Of a DNA stretch of 64,000 bases, positions 8,005 through 15,638 are shown piece by piece. Position numbers and translations under genes: made by a program. Positions within the stretch are counted from its first letter, which is position 1; each line of letters opens with the position of its first letter. Origin of the DNA: DAHUYF01 sp035623985 (lineage in GTDB: Bacteria; Pseudomonadota; Alphaproteobacteria; ATCC43930; CGMCC-115725); assembly GCA_035623985.1 (NCBI GenBank), contig DASPSJ010000001.1, positions 1 through 64,000 of the forward strand, given 5' to 3'. The notes beneath the pieces are model-generated. The model saw only the letters and a program-made list of their open reading frames with translations. It searched no databases and was not told the DNA's origin.

Positions 8005-9224
8005 CGCGCCTTCGCCTGCTGCCGGAGGATGCGCGGCCGGAGGTGCGGTTGCTGCTCATCGGGCGCGGCTTGCGCGCTTTCGGCGACGGCTTCGTCAGCC
8101 TGCTGCTGCCGGTCTATCTCGAGATGCTGGGCTTCGATGCCTTCCATGTCGGCATCCTCACCACGGCGACCTTGGCGGGATCGGCGGCGCTGACGCTGCT
8201 GGTGGGGTTTCGCGCGGAGCGACACGGCGTGCAGCGGCTTCTCATCGGCGCCACGCTGCTGATGATCGGCACCGGCATCGGCTTCACGCTGGAGACGCGC
8301 TTCTGGCCGCTGGTGCTGATCGGCTTCATCGGCACGCTCAACCCCTCCTCGGGCGATGTCAGCCTCTTCCTGCCGCTGGAGCACGCTTTGTTGGCGGAGG
8401 CGGCAAGCGACCGAGGCCGCACCGCGGTCTTCGCCGCTTACAGCCTCGTGGGATCTCTGGTGGCGGCGCTGGGATCGCTCGCCGCCGGGCTGCCGGAGGT
8501 GTTTGTCGCCGCAGGGGCGACAAACCTGCTCCGTGCGGTGCAGGGCATGTTCGCGCTTTATGCGGTGCTGGGTCTCGCCAGCTATTTTCTCTATCGTCGC
8601 CTGCCGCGGGGGCCGGCGCCGCGCCGGGCCGGGAAGGTGCAGCCGCTCGGCCCCTCGCGGCGCATCGTGCTGCTGCTGGCGGCGCTCTTCAGCCTCGATG
8701 CTTTCGGCGGCGGCTTCATCGTGCAGTCGCTGCTGGCGCTGTGGCTCTACGAGCATTACGCCCTGTCGCTGGCCGCGGCCGGCGCCTTCTTCTTCTGGAG
8801 CGGGTTGCTGGCGGCGGGCTCATATCTCGTCGCCACGCGGCTGGCCGGGCGCATCGGCCTCGTCAACACCATGGTGTTCACGCATCTGCCGGCGAACCTG
8901 CTGCTGATCCTGGTGCCCTTCGCGCCGGGCGTAGGGGTGGCGCTGGCGCTGCTGCTGTTGCGCAGCGCGCTTTCCAACATGGACGTGCCGACGCGCACCT
9001 CCTACGTCATGGCGGTGGTGACGCCGGGCGAGCGCGCGGCGGCGGCGAGCGTCACCGCGGTGCCGCGCAGCCTCGCCGCCGCGGCGAGCCCGATCGCCGC
9101 CGGCTACATGCTGGCGCTCTCCTCCTTCGGCTGGCCGCTCCTCGCCGCGGGCGCGCTGAAGGCGGTCTACGACCTGTTGCTGCTGGGCCTCTTCCGCCAC
9201 CGCCGCCCGCCGGAGGAGGCCTAG
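8001..9224 (+). CDS. major facilitator superfamily transporter
   Basis: A 407-residue permease with about twelve hydrophobic segments. It starts at a GTG overlapping the ChrA stop (GTGA). The loop between helices 2 and 3 carries GFRAERHGVQRLL, a degenerate form of the MFS motif A, and the two six-helix halves are separated by a basic loop (YRRLPRGPAPRRAGK). Substrate cannot be read from the sequence. Coupling to chrA hints at a joint role in export of a toxic anion or metal, which is only inference. Its stop codon lies directly against a structured repeat. Confidence 0.85.
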   Translation: MTRLRLLPEDARPEVRLLLIGRGLRAFGDGFVSLLLPVYLEMLGFDAFHVGILTTATLAGSAALTLLVGFRAERHGVQRLLIGATLLMIGTGIGFTLETRFWPLVLIGFIGTLNPSSGDVSLFLPLEHALLAEAASDRGRTAVFAAYSLVGSLVAALGSLAAGLPEVFVAAGATNLLRAVQGMFALYAVLGLASYFLYRRLPRGPAPRRAGKVQPLGPSRRIVLLLAALFSLDAFGGGFIVQSLLALWLYEHYALSLAAAGAFFFWSGLLAAGSYLVATRLAGRIGLVNTMVFTHLPANLLLILVPFAPGVGVALALLLLRSALSNMDVPTRTSYVMAVVTPGERAAAASVTAVPRSLAAAASPIAAGYMLALSSFGWPLLAAGALKAVYDLLLLGLFRHRRPPEEA

Positions 9225-9225
9225 G

Positions 9226-9300
9226 CAAATTCGCGAAGCGAATTTGTCCGCGGCGGCGACAGCGGTTGCGCAGCAACCGCGAGAGCCGCACCGTGCGGGC
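9226..9300 (+). repeat. modular structured 3'-end repeat, copy 1
   Basis: Read in the direction of the MFS gene, 1 nt after its stop codon: hairpin CAAATTCGC/GCGAATTTG with GAA loop (9226-9246), a constant box starting GGCGGCGACAGCG (9252-9270), hairpin GCGGTTGC/GCAACCGC (9262-9280), then a second constant box starting CGCGAGAGCCG (about 9278-9298) that ends in the small palindrome CCGCACcGTGCGG (9286-9298). Copy 2 follows hemF on the other strand with the same two boxes but different hairpins. Confidence 0.75.
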
Positions 9301-9585
9301 TAGCATAGTTCCCGTTTTGAAAGACGCAGAAGTACGGTGCAGAATTATGGTGTCCAGTGCACTGTCATGTGCGGACGACCGCCGCGTTGCAAGCAGAATC
9401 TGTGACTTTGTGCGAGTTGATCGGGTGCGGTCACCGTAATTCCCAACGTGGGATACCTATGCCTACAACTCAGCCTTTGAACGAGGAGCGGCAGAGTATA
9501 GAGTGTCCCGCTAGGGGCACCGAGGCACGTTGTACGCCGAAAAAACGAGGTCTGCCTTGCTTTACTCCTGACTCCTGCGCCGTGG
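9301..9585. other. gene-free stretch with degenerate repeat remnant
   Basis: No convincing gene is present. At 9342-9360 lies gaattatggtgtccagtgc. It matches, with one mismatch and a small gap, a site at 10727-10744 on the other side of the lipoprotein gene. Such GAATTACGGTGACAGTGC-like strings resemble repeats found near REP-associated (RAYT) transposases; that comparison is from memory. Base composition is visibly less GC-rich than the rest of the window. Confidence 0.45.
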
Positions 9586-10605
9586 TTATTTTTTCCTCTT
9601 GTCGTGCTCGCAGGGCGTGTTCCCCAGCGTCTCGTTCGGTGCAAGGAGCGGATACTCAATGCCTTGCTTACAGAAGTAGACGATAGGTTTCAGCCCATTG
9701 AATACGCCTCCACTGTGATGGATTTCGTCTATGGGTGTGTAATCGAACGCATATAGGCCCGCAGGAAGTACGTTGTCTCCCCACGGCAATGCTGCGCTTG
9801 TGACGCGCGCATAAGCACCTTTAATGATCCCGGTGATCATTAGCGCGAGGTCCGCTGGCTTGTCGCCGGCCAACTCCTGCTGAGTGGGAGCAACAACGGT
9901 TCCCTGTCCGATTTCCTCGCCAAGCTTTTCGTAGTCGGTAGAAACTGCTTTCGTCGCCAGATATGCCTTTGTTTCTACTTGAGGCTTGGCGGGCTGTCCG
10001 ATGACTTTGTTTGCGCCGCCGGTGGTTCCAGTACCAATAGCTCCGCCCACCAGCGACGCGATCGCCTGTAGGGCAGCAACTCCCCCGCTGTCGCTCGAAC
10101 CATTCATGGAGGTCAGCATCCATCCGTCTTGCAGGGTCGGCGCCATTGAGACCGTGCCAAACAGGCCAGACTTCATTTTAAGCGCCATTGGATGGGAGTA
10201 ATCCGGCAAGTAGACCAGCTTGATGGAATACTGTGCCATCGAAGCGGCGAACGATGTGTCCGTAGCGGGAGCGGCCGGCGTGTTGCTCTGTGGCGGATTG
10301 TTGCCGGGTGTCGGATTGCTGCCGGGTGTCGGATTGCTGCCGAGATTGCTTAGCGTCTGCCCTTTCTGCTGGTGCTGCTGTTCCTGCTGTTCCTGCTGCG
10401 GGTTACCGCTTCCTCCGTCTTTTGACGAACTCCCGGCAGACGGGAGCTCCGTGATCAGAAGATACGGCTTTGGCAAGTAGTACCGGATCCCCGGTACTTG
10501 GTTTCCTGCCTTCTCAGTACCATCAGCGTTCAGCGGAATCGACGTAATTTTGGCGCAAGCCGCCATCAAAGGAACGAACGCAGCAAGCATGAGCCAAAGT
10601 TTCAT
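9586..10605 (-). CDS. hypothetical lipoprotein with Gln-rich and PGSNPT repeats
   Basis: A 339-residue predicted lipoprotein of unknown function. A hydrophobic signal ends in MAAC (Cys17, lipobox-like). It continues with a Gln-rich low-complexity segment (QQEQQEQQHQQ) and a GSNPTP tandem repeat encoded by an 18-bp DNA repeat. The C-terminal domain contains ITGIIKGAYARVTSAALPWGDNVLPAGLYAFDYTPIDE-type sequence with few charges. Codon usage is less GC-biased than neighbours and the gene is bracketed by degenerate direct repeats, which suggests acquisition by transfer. GGGGGA stands about 4 nt before the ATG, and a good promoter lies upstream. Confidence 0.75.
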   Translation of the reverse strand: MKLWLMLAAFVPLMAACAKITSIPLNADGTEKAGNQVPGIRYYLPKPYLLITELPSAGSSSKDGGSGNPQQEQQEQQHQQKGQTLSNLGSNPTPGSNPTPGNNPPQSNTPAAPATDTSFAASMAQYSIKLVYLPDYSHPMALKMKSGLFGTVSMAPTLQDGWMLTSMNGSSDSGGVAALQAIASLVGGAIGTGTTGGANKVIGQPAKPQVETKAYLATKAVSTDYEKLGEEIGQGTVVAPTQQELAGDKPADLALMITGIIKGAYARVTSAALPWGDNVLPAGLYAFDYTPIDEIHHSGGVFNGLKPIVYFCKQGIEYPLLAPNETLGNTPCEHDKRKK

Positions 10606-10626
10606 TAGGTCCCCCTTGGCTCAGCT

Positions 10627-10655
10627 ACAATACACTCAGGGCTAGAGTGTTGCAA
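10627..10655 (-). promoter_or_regulatory. promoter of the lipoprotein gene
   Basis: On the minus strand TTGCAA (10650-10655) and TATTGT (10627-10632) are separated by exactly 17 nt, each matching the sigma-70 consensus at four of six positions. The spacer begins CACTC and ends GAGTG, a short inverted repeat that could bind a regulator. Distance to the ATG is about 22 nt. Confidence 0.55.
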
Positions 10656-10726
10656 CAGAGCTGCCTGCGGCACGCCCAAAGTTACGGCGGCAGTGGCGCG
10701 CGAGGCGAAGCTGGCGCGATCCAGCC

Positions 10727-10744
10727 GAATTACGGTGACAGTGC
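10727..10744. repeat. RAYT/REP-like repeat remnant, right copy
   Basis: The string gaattacggtgacagtgc is a direct repeat of the site at 9342-9360 and flanks the atypical lipoprotein gene on its upstream side. No transposase gene is nearby, so this can only be a remnant or a passively spread repeat. Confidence 0.4.
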
Positions 10745-10827
10745 CTTGGACTGCACCCCTGCGCTGAGACACGGAAATCAGGGACAGGTTGCGATCAGCG
10801 CCGTTTGGGGCCGCTCGCGAGCAACCG

Positions 10828-11508
10828 TCAATAGGTCGCGATCATTTCGTCCGAGACCCGCGCCACGCCAGGCACGCCCTCGGCGAGCGCGACCAGCGCC
10901 TTGCGCTCCTGCTCGGAGCTGATGAGGCCCCATAAATGCACCGTTCCGCCGGCGACGATGACGTTGCGGCTGCCAAAATCGGTCCAGGACTGCTGCTGCT
11001 TCAGTCGAGCCAGCAACTCCTGGCGAATCTCGAGGTCCGCTTCGCCCGCCTCCTCGCCATGCCCCAGGGCCGATGCGAGGGCCTGGATCAGATTGCAGCG
11101 GCTCACCACGCCGACCAGCTTGCCATTCCGGAGAATGGGCACGCGCTTGATCCGCTTGCGCTCCAGCAGCGCCGCGATCTCCGACAGCGGCGTATCCTCG
11201 CTGGCCGATACCACATCCGTCGTCATGAGTTCGCCGACCTTCTTGCCGTGCGCCTTGGCGAAATCCTCGGCGAGCGCGGCCGCGCCGGTTACCGCCTCGA
11301 GCCACCACGGGCGGTGCTTTTCCGTACCGATCTCGACGCGATGAATGAGATCGGCCTCGCTGATGATGCCAATCAGATGCGCGTGCGCATCGACGACCGG
11401 CAGGGCGCTGATGTCATGCTCGCCCAAAAGCCTGATCGCTTCGGCAACGTCGGTGTCGGGATGGACCGTAACGACGTCGCGGACCATGACATCAATCGCA
11501 CGCATCAT
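10828..11508 (-). CDS. CBS-pair and BON domain protein
   Basis: A 226-residue cytosolic protein with two CBS domains (about residues 1-60, with MVRDVVTVHPDTDV...ISALPVVD, and 90-145, with LMTTDVVSASEDTPLSEIA...IKRVPILRNGKLVGVVSR) and a C-terminal BON domain (about 155-226, ending VARVSDEMIATY). CBS pairs usually bind adenine nucleotides; BON domains bind phospholipid or partner proteins. GAGGAG precedes two adjacent ATGs by 3 and 6 nt, so the second may be the true start. It lies 45 nt downstream of the phosphate transporter gene and is probably on its transcript. Confidence 0.9.
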   Translation of the reverse strand: MMRAIDVMVRDVVTVHPDTDVAEAIRLLGEHDISALPVVDAHAHLIGIISEADLIHRVEIGTEKHRPWWLEAVTGAAALAEDFAKAHGKKVGELMTTDVVSASEDTPLSEIAALLERKRIKRVPILRNGKLVGVVSRCNLIQALASALGHGEEAGEADLEIRQELLARLKQQQSWTDFGSRNVIVAGGTVHLWGLISSEQERKALVALAEGVPGVARVSDEMIATY

Positions 11509-11553
11509 CGTCTCCTCGGGCTGTGCAGGGAGGGTGACATGGCGCGGCAGATC

Positions 11554-13191
11554 TCAAAAGAGATAGTTGAAAAGAGCGAACAGCGACCCCGAAATCACGA
11601 TCGCGGCCGGCAATGTCATCACCCAGGCAAGGACCAGGTTCTTGATCGTGCTGCCTTGCAGGCCCGACCGGTTCGCCGCCATGGTGCCCGCGACCCCCGA
11701 AGAGAGCACGTGCGTGGTGCTGACCGGCAATCCGTAACTGTCCGCCGCCATGATCAACCCCATCGCGACGAGCTCGGCCGATCCGCCCTGGGCATAAGTC
11801 AGATGTTCCTTGCCGATCTTCTCGCCGACGGTGACGACGATGCGCTTCCAGCCGACCATCGTCCCCAGGCCGAGCGCGATCGCCACCGCGACCTTGACCC
11901 AGGTCGGAATGAATTTGGTGCCGGTATCGAGCGCCTTTTTATAGCTGCTCAACGTGGCGACCTCGTCCGCCGACAAGTCGGCTTCCTTGTCCTTCATCAG
12001 GAGACGAAGCGCTTCGGAGGCGAGATACATGTCGTTGCGCGTGTTGCCGACGGCTTCTACCGGCAGCTTCGCCAATGACCCGTATTGCGCCACCTCATCG
12101 CCGATATGAGTCACCAAAACCGCCAGCGAGGGGTAGGTCCCCTCGCTGATCTGATGTTGCGCGACATAGAGCGTAACGGCGGGACGCGGATTGCCGAGAA
12201 TGTTGTATCCCGCGCCCTTTTTTTCGATGACCTGTGCCGCCGCGGCCGAGGCCTTGGCGAATTCAGGGGTAAAGCTGACCGGCAACGAGCGGTTGAGGGC
12301 GTAAGTCGTCGGCACCGTGCCGATCAGGATCAGCATGATCAGGCCCATGCCCTTTTGCCCGTCATTCGAGCCATGGGCGAAGCTGACGCCGGTGCAGGTC
12401 AGGACCAGCAGGCCGCGAATCCACCAGGGCGGCGGCTTCGCCCCGACGGGCGCCTTGTAAAGCGCGGGAATGCGGATCAGCGCCTTGGAGAGGAGCAGCA
12501 GAAGCGCCGCCAAGACGAAGCCGGCGAGCGGCGAGAACAGCAGCGACTTGCCGACGCCGAGCGCTTGGCCCCAATCGACGCCGCTGGTGCCGCTGTTGCC
12601 CGCGGCCATGATCTGGTTCATCAGGCCGACGCCGATGATCGATCCGATCAAGGCATGCGAGCTTGAATTCGGGATGCCGAAATACCAGGTCCCGACGTTC
12701 CAGATGATCGCGGCGATGAGCAGGGCGAAGACCATGGCGAAGCCGGCATTGCTGCCGACTTGCAGGATGAGCTCGACCGGCAACAGCGAGATGATGCCGA
12801 AGGCGACCGCTCCGGTCGAGGTGAGCACGCCCAGGAAGTTGAAGGCCCCGGACCAGATCACCGCGACGTAAGCCGGCAGCGAATGGGTGTAGATGACGGT
12901 CGCCACGGCATTGGCGGTATCGTGGAACCCGTTGACGAACTCGAAGCCGAGCGCGATCAGCAGCGCCAGGACGAGCAGCGAGTAGACGAGCGCGCCGGGC
13001 GACGGCGCGGACGCCAGATCGGAGAGCAGTGCGTAGGCGGCATAGACGGCGCCGATTGCCAGCACGCCCAGGGCGATGAACGGGCCGGCCTGGCTGGTCC
13101 AGGCCGGCACGCCGGACGAATGCAGGGGATGTTTATGGTCGACATGCGCGGCGCGGTGCGCCGCGTCGCGGATGACCGCTCCTTCGCTCAT
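11554..13191 (-). CDS. pitA: PiT-family inorganic phosphate transporter
   Basis: A 545-residue symporter with the two PiT signatures: GFEFVNGFHDTANAVAT near residue 82 and VSFAHGSNDGQKGMG near 262, plus the repeat-related PVSTTHVLSSGVAGT toward the C-terminus. A long soluble loop separates the halves (about residues 300-420). PiT proteins import phosphate, usually as a metal-phosphate complex, using the proton or sodium gradient. No PhoU-like (DUF47) partner gene is adjacent. The upstream PHO-box-like promoter suggests induction by phosphate starvation. A GGGGGG tract precedes the ATG by 5 nt. Confidence 0.92.
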   Translation of the reverse strand: MSEGAVIRDAAHRAAHVDHKHPLHSSGVPAWTSQAGPFIALGVLAIGAVYAAYALLSDLASAPSPGALVYSLLVLALLIALGFEFVNGFHDTANAVATVIYTHSLPAYVAVIWSGAFNFLGVLTSTGAVAFGIISLLPVELILQVGSNAGFAMVFALLIAAIIWNVGTWYFGIPNSSSHALIGSIIGVGLMNQIMAAGNSGTSGVDWGQALGVGKSLLFSPLAGFVLAALLLLLSKALIRIPALYKAPVGAKPPPWWIRGLLVLTCTGVSFAHGSNDGQKGMGLIMLILIGTVPTTYALNRSLPVSFTPEFAKASAAAAQVIEKKGAGYNILGNPRPAVTLYVAQHQISEGTYPSLAVLVTHIGDEVAQYGSLAKLPVEAVGNTRNDMYLASEALRLLMKDKEADLSADEVATLSSYKKALDTGTKFIPTWVKVAVAIALGLGTMVGWKRIVVTVGEKIGKEHLTYAQGGSAELVAMGLIMAADSYGLPVSTTHVLSSGVAGTMAANRSGLQGSTIKNLVLAWVMTLPAAIVISGSLFALFNYLF

Positions 13192-13247
13192 CTTCGCCCC
13201 CCTTTTTTGTCGCCGAGCCGCCAGCGCGCGCGTCCGGCACGCGGCGA

Positions 13248-13281
13248 TCTATAGCCGCTCTCTGTGACGTATTCGTGACGG
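13248..13281 (-). promoter_or_regulatory. PHO-box-like promoter of the phosphate transporter
   Basis: On the minus strand CCGTCAC and ACGTCAC (13264-13281) are 7-mers separated by 4 nt, the 11-bp spacing of PhoB boxes (consensus CTGTCAT-N4-CTGTCAT; the GTCA core is kept in both). TATAGA (13248-13253) follows 10 nt later, the distance expected when PhoB replaces a -35 contact. This fits control by phosphate limitation. Confidence 0.6.
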
Positions 13282-13654
13282 CAACGCGAGCGACCGGACA
13301 TGCCGACTTCTCATGTGGAAAATCAGTGGGTTAGAAGCAGGACAGGACGCATCGAACCCCGCGCCGGATGACGCGGCGAGCCTCTTCGACAAGCGCCACG
13401 CCGGGGAGGGGGTCATGCGGTAGGTGGCCATCGTCATTCTGCCTCTCATGAAGGCCGTGGTGGCGCTTGCAGAAAGCGACGACGATCAGACTCGGAACGC
13501 CGCTTGTGCGGAATCGAGGGCGATGCTCCGATCCCGCCTTATGTCCGGTTTGCCTGTGGCTTCAGAAATTCGCTTTGCTTTTGCCAGGAAGATGGCGCGC
13601 GGCGATATCCGGAAACGCCGGCGCATTGCGCCGGTCGGCATCAGCGCCGCGCCT
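13282..13654. other. gene-free stretch
   Basis: I find no supportable gene, RNA or repeat here. Short open frames on both strands lack start context and protein-like composition. It may be eroded sequence next to the broken dehydrogenase gene. Confidence 0.4.
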
Positions 13655-13858
13655 CTAACGAGCCGCCACTTTGTCGAGCGCCGCGAGGATGGCGGCAAAC
13701 CGCTCCTCGACCTCGCCGCGCATGTCCGGATGCGTGAACACGTAGAGTTCGTCTTCGCGAATCGCGGCGAGGACTTGCGCGGCGACATCCGACGGGTCGA
13801 GCCCGATGCCGCTCGCCCCGCCCGTCACGAAGGCCGTCTTGCCGGCCAGATCCCGCAT
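13655..13858 (-). pseudogene. short-chain dehydrogenase remnant with internal deletion
   Basis: The 67-codon frame starts like a complete SDR, MRDLAGKTAFVTGGASGIGL with the TGGASGIG cofactor motif (residues 11-18), but jumps straight to a C-terminal tail, DPSDVAAQVLAAIREDELYVFTHP...FAAILAALDKV. The roughly 200 residues carrying the NAG motif and the Ser-Tyr-Lys catalytic set are missing, and the frame is preserved across the join. A strong AGGAGG lies 5 nt before the ATG, so it may still be translated. Function as a dehydrogenase is excluded. Confidence 0.8.
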
Positions 13859-13919
13859 GGTTTCCTCCTGCTCGGCCGCGGACTCATAAATCGGCAGAGG
13901 CTGGCAACGGCGGCAGCGA

Positions 13920-14450
13920 TCAAGCTCCCGCATACTCGGACTTGATGGCATCGAGGAAGGCCTTGATTTCGGCCGGTGACTTCAAGTGGTAAACCCGCTT
14001 CGAAGGCGCGACCTCAGCGACAAGCTGTCTGTATTTGGGTGTCAGCCGGCGATGACAAAGCCAAGCCACCTTGTAGCTGTTCATGGTGCTGCGCCATAGC
14101 GGACTGCGTTGCGGCCAACCCTCGGGATTGATGAACAGGCTTTCTATCAGGCGCTTGGTTACCCACCAGTAGTGCGTGAAGAGAGGAAGATCGATGTAGA
14201 CCAGTGTGTCCGCGACTGTGAAACGCTCCCAGGCAGAGGCAACGCTGCCGTAGCCGTCAATGATCCACTCGTCTTGGCGGAGCAGGTCGGCATGCGCCTT
14301 CAAGTACTCTTGGTCTGGAACTTTACCGCCGCCGACTCGGTACTGGATCAAGTCCAGCGGATACAACGGCAGCCGCGTTAAATCCGCCAAACGTTTGGCA
14401 AGTGTCGATTTTCCGCCGCCCGTGTTTCCGAACACCGCCACTTTTTTCAT
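13920..14450 (-). CDS. P-loop nucleoside/adenylate kinase-like protein
   Basis: A 176-residue soluble protein with Walker A GNTGGGKST (8-16) and a lid-poor kinase layout: YPLDLIQYR after the P-loop, DEWIIDGYGS (about 60-69), and DTLVYIDLPLFTHYWWVTKR (about 81-100). This matches the small family annotated as adenylate kinase or topology-modulation (FlaR) proteins. The phosphate acceptor is unknown. Base composition is somewhat less GC-biased than neighbours. It stands alone between the SDR remnant and a structured repeat. Confidence 0.8.
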   Translation of the reverse strand: MKKVAVFGNTGGGKSTLAKRLADLTRLPLYPLDLIQYRVGGGKVPDQEYLKAHADLLRQDEWIIDGYGSVASAWERFTVADTLVYIDLPLFTHYWWVTKRLIESLFINPEGWPQRSPLWRSTMNSYKVAWLCHRRLTPKYRQLVAEVAPSKRVYHLKSPAEIKAFLDAIKSEYAGA

Positions 14451-14658
14451 TCTGCGCGCTGCGTGCCCTCCATGCCTCTTTGGTCAGTCCTTCTCACCGG
14501 CCGCGCGGCGGCAGATGCAATTGCCTTGTCCCGCTTCGCCCTGAGCCTTGGTGGCGGAGGGGTGCGGGATTACAATGACTCCCGGGCCGGTCCTCGGCGC
14601 GCGCTGCGTCATCGGCGGACAGGAATTTTTTGTCGATGGTGTACACCGATGACGTACT
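14451..14658. other. gene-free stretch upstream of repeat copy 2
   Basis: No gene, terminator or recognisable promoter could be supported. The stretch separates the start of the kinase gene from the far side of the structured repeat behind hemF. Confidence 0.4.
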
Positions 14659-14790
14659 CCGCACCGTGCGGCTCTCGCGAGACAACCCGTTCGATCGCTT
14701 CGCGATCGAACCCTCCGGGGCCGACCGCAAAGCGGTCGGCCGGGTTGTCCGCAATCGCTGTCGCCGCCAAGGACGACGCCCGCGGCGTCG
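14659..14790 (-). repeat. modular structured 3'-end repeat, copy 2
   Basis: Read on the hemF strand, just after its stop: hairpin CGACGCC/GGCGTCG (14774-14790), a constant box (14750-14768, 18 of 19 identical to copy 1), a cloverleaf-like insert, then a second constant box (about 14659-14679, 20 of 21 identical) ending in a CCGCACcGTGCGG palindrome. The insert has an outer stem GACAACCC/GGGTTGTC (14681-14688, 14742-14749) enclosing hairpins 14689-14711 and 14719-14741, each with 10-bp perfect arms. Copy 1 has only about 7 nt in the insert position. Confidence 0.75.
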
Positions 14791-14792
14791 CC

Positions 14793-15638
14793 TTAGGGCC
14801 ACGCGACCTCGGGCGGGAGCGACATGAAGATCGCCTCGATGTTGCCGCCGGTCTTGAGGCCGAAGGCAGTGCCGCGGTCATAGAGCAGGTTGAACTCGAC
14901 GTAGCGGCCGCGGCGGATGAGCTGGTGGCGGCGTTGCTCCGCCGTCCAGGGCGCGAACATGTGGCGGCGGACGATGCCGGGATAGACGCCGAGAAACGCC
15001 TCGCCCACCGCGCGGGTGAAGGCGAAGTCGCGCTCCCAATCGCCGCTGTCGAGATAGTCGTAGAAGATGCCGCCGACGCCGCGCGGCTCGTTGCGGTGCT
15101 TCAGGAAGAAATACTCGTCGCACCATTGCTTGAAGCGCGGATAGTAGGTCGGATCATGCGCGTCGCAGGCGGCGCGCAGCGCGGCGTGGAAGGCTTCGGT
15201 GTCGGCGGCGTCGGGGACCATCGGCGTCAGATCGGCGCCGCCGCCGAACCAGGTTTTGGTGGTGCGGATGTGGCGCGTGTTCATGTGGACGGCCGGCACC
15301 AGCGGCGAGCGCAGATGCGCCACCAGCGAGATGCCGCTGCTCCAGAAGCGCGGATCCTCGGCGGCGCCGGGGATCTGGCCGCGAAACTCGGGCGAGAACT
15401 CGCCCCAGACGGTGGAGACGTTGACGCCCACCTTCTCGAAGACGCGGCCGCGCATCACCGACATCACACCGCCGCCGCCGCCCTCGCGCTCCCAGGCGCG
15501 GCGCTCGAACCGGCCGGCCTCGCCCTCGCCGGGGCGCCCTGCGGCATGCTCGTCCTCGATCGCCTCGAAAGCGGCGCAGATGCGGTCGCGCAGGCTGGTG
15601 AACCAATCCGCGGCACGCTCTTTCAAGGCTTCGCTCAT
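14793..15638 (-). CDS. hemF: oxygen-dependent coproporphyrinogen III oxidase
   Basis: A 281-residue cytosolic enzyme that converts coproporphyrinogen III to protoporphyrinogen IX with O2 in haem synthesis. Family hallmarks are present: VSTVWGEFSPEF, HMNTRHIRTTKTWFGGGADLTP, RGVGGIFYDYL, and RRGRYVEFNLLYDRGTAFGLKTGGN near the end. Length is slightly below the usual 290-310. The ATG overlaps the trmL stop by one nucleotide (TGATG). The nearby divergent bc1 operon needs haem, so co-location makes sense. The stop codon abuts structured repeat copy 2. Confidence 0.95.
   Translation of the reverse strand: MSEALKERAADWFTSLRDRICAAFEAIEDEHAAGRPGEGEAGRFERRAWEREGGGGGVMSVMRGRVFEKVGVNVSTVWGEFSPEFRGQIPGAAEDPRFWSSGISLVAHLRSPLVPAVHMNTRHIRTTKTWFGGGADLTPMVPDAADTEAFHAALRAACDAHDPTYYPRFKQWCDEYFFLKHRNEPRGVGGIFYDYLDSGDWERDFAFTRAVGEAFLGVYPGIVRRHMFAPWTAEQRRHQLIRRGRYVEFNLLYDRGTAFGLKTGGNIEAIFMSLPPEVAWP

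Noticed and set aside
9357..9686. 109-codon plus-strand frame between the MFS and lipoprotein genes
   Set aside because: Overlaps the lipoprotein gene end and has no protein-like pattern or ribosome-binding site.
13424..13945. Plus-strand frame opposite the SDR remnant
   Set aside because: It only shadows the remnant; the minus strand has the GASGIG motif and a perfect ribosome-binding site.
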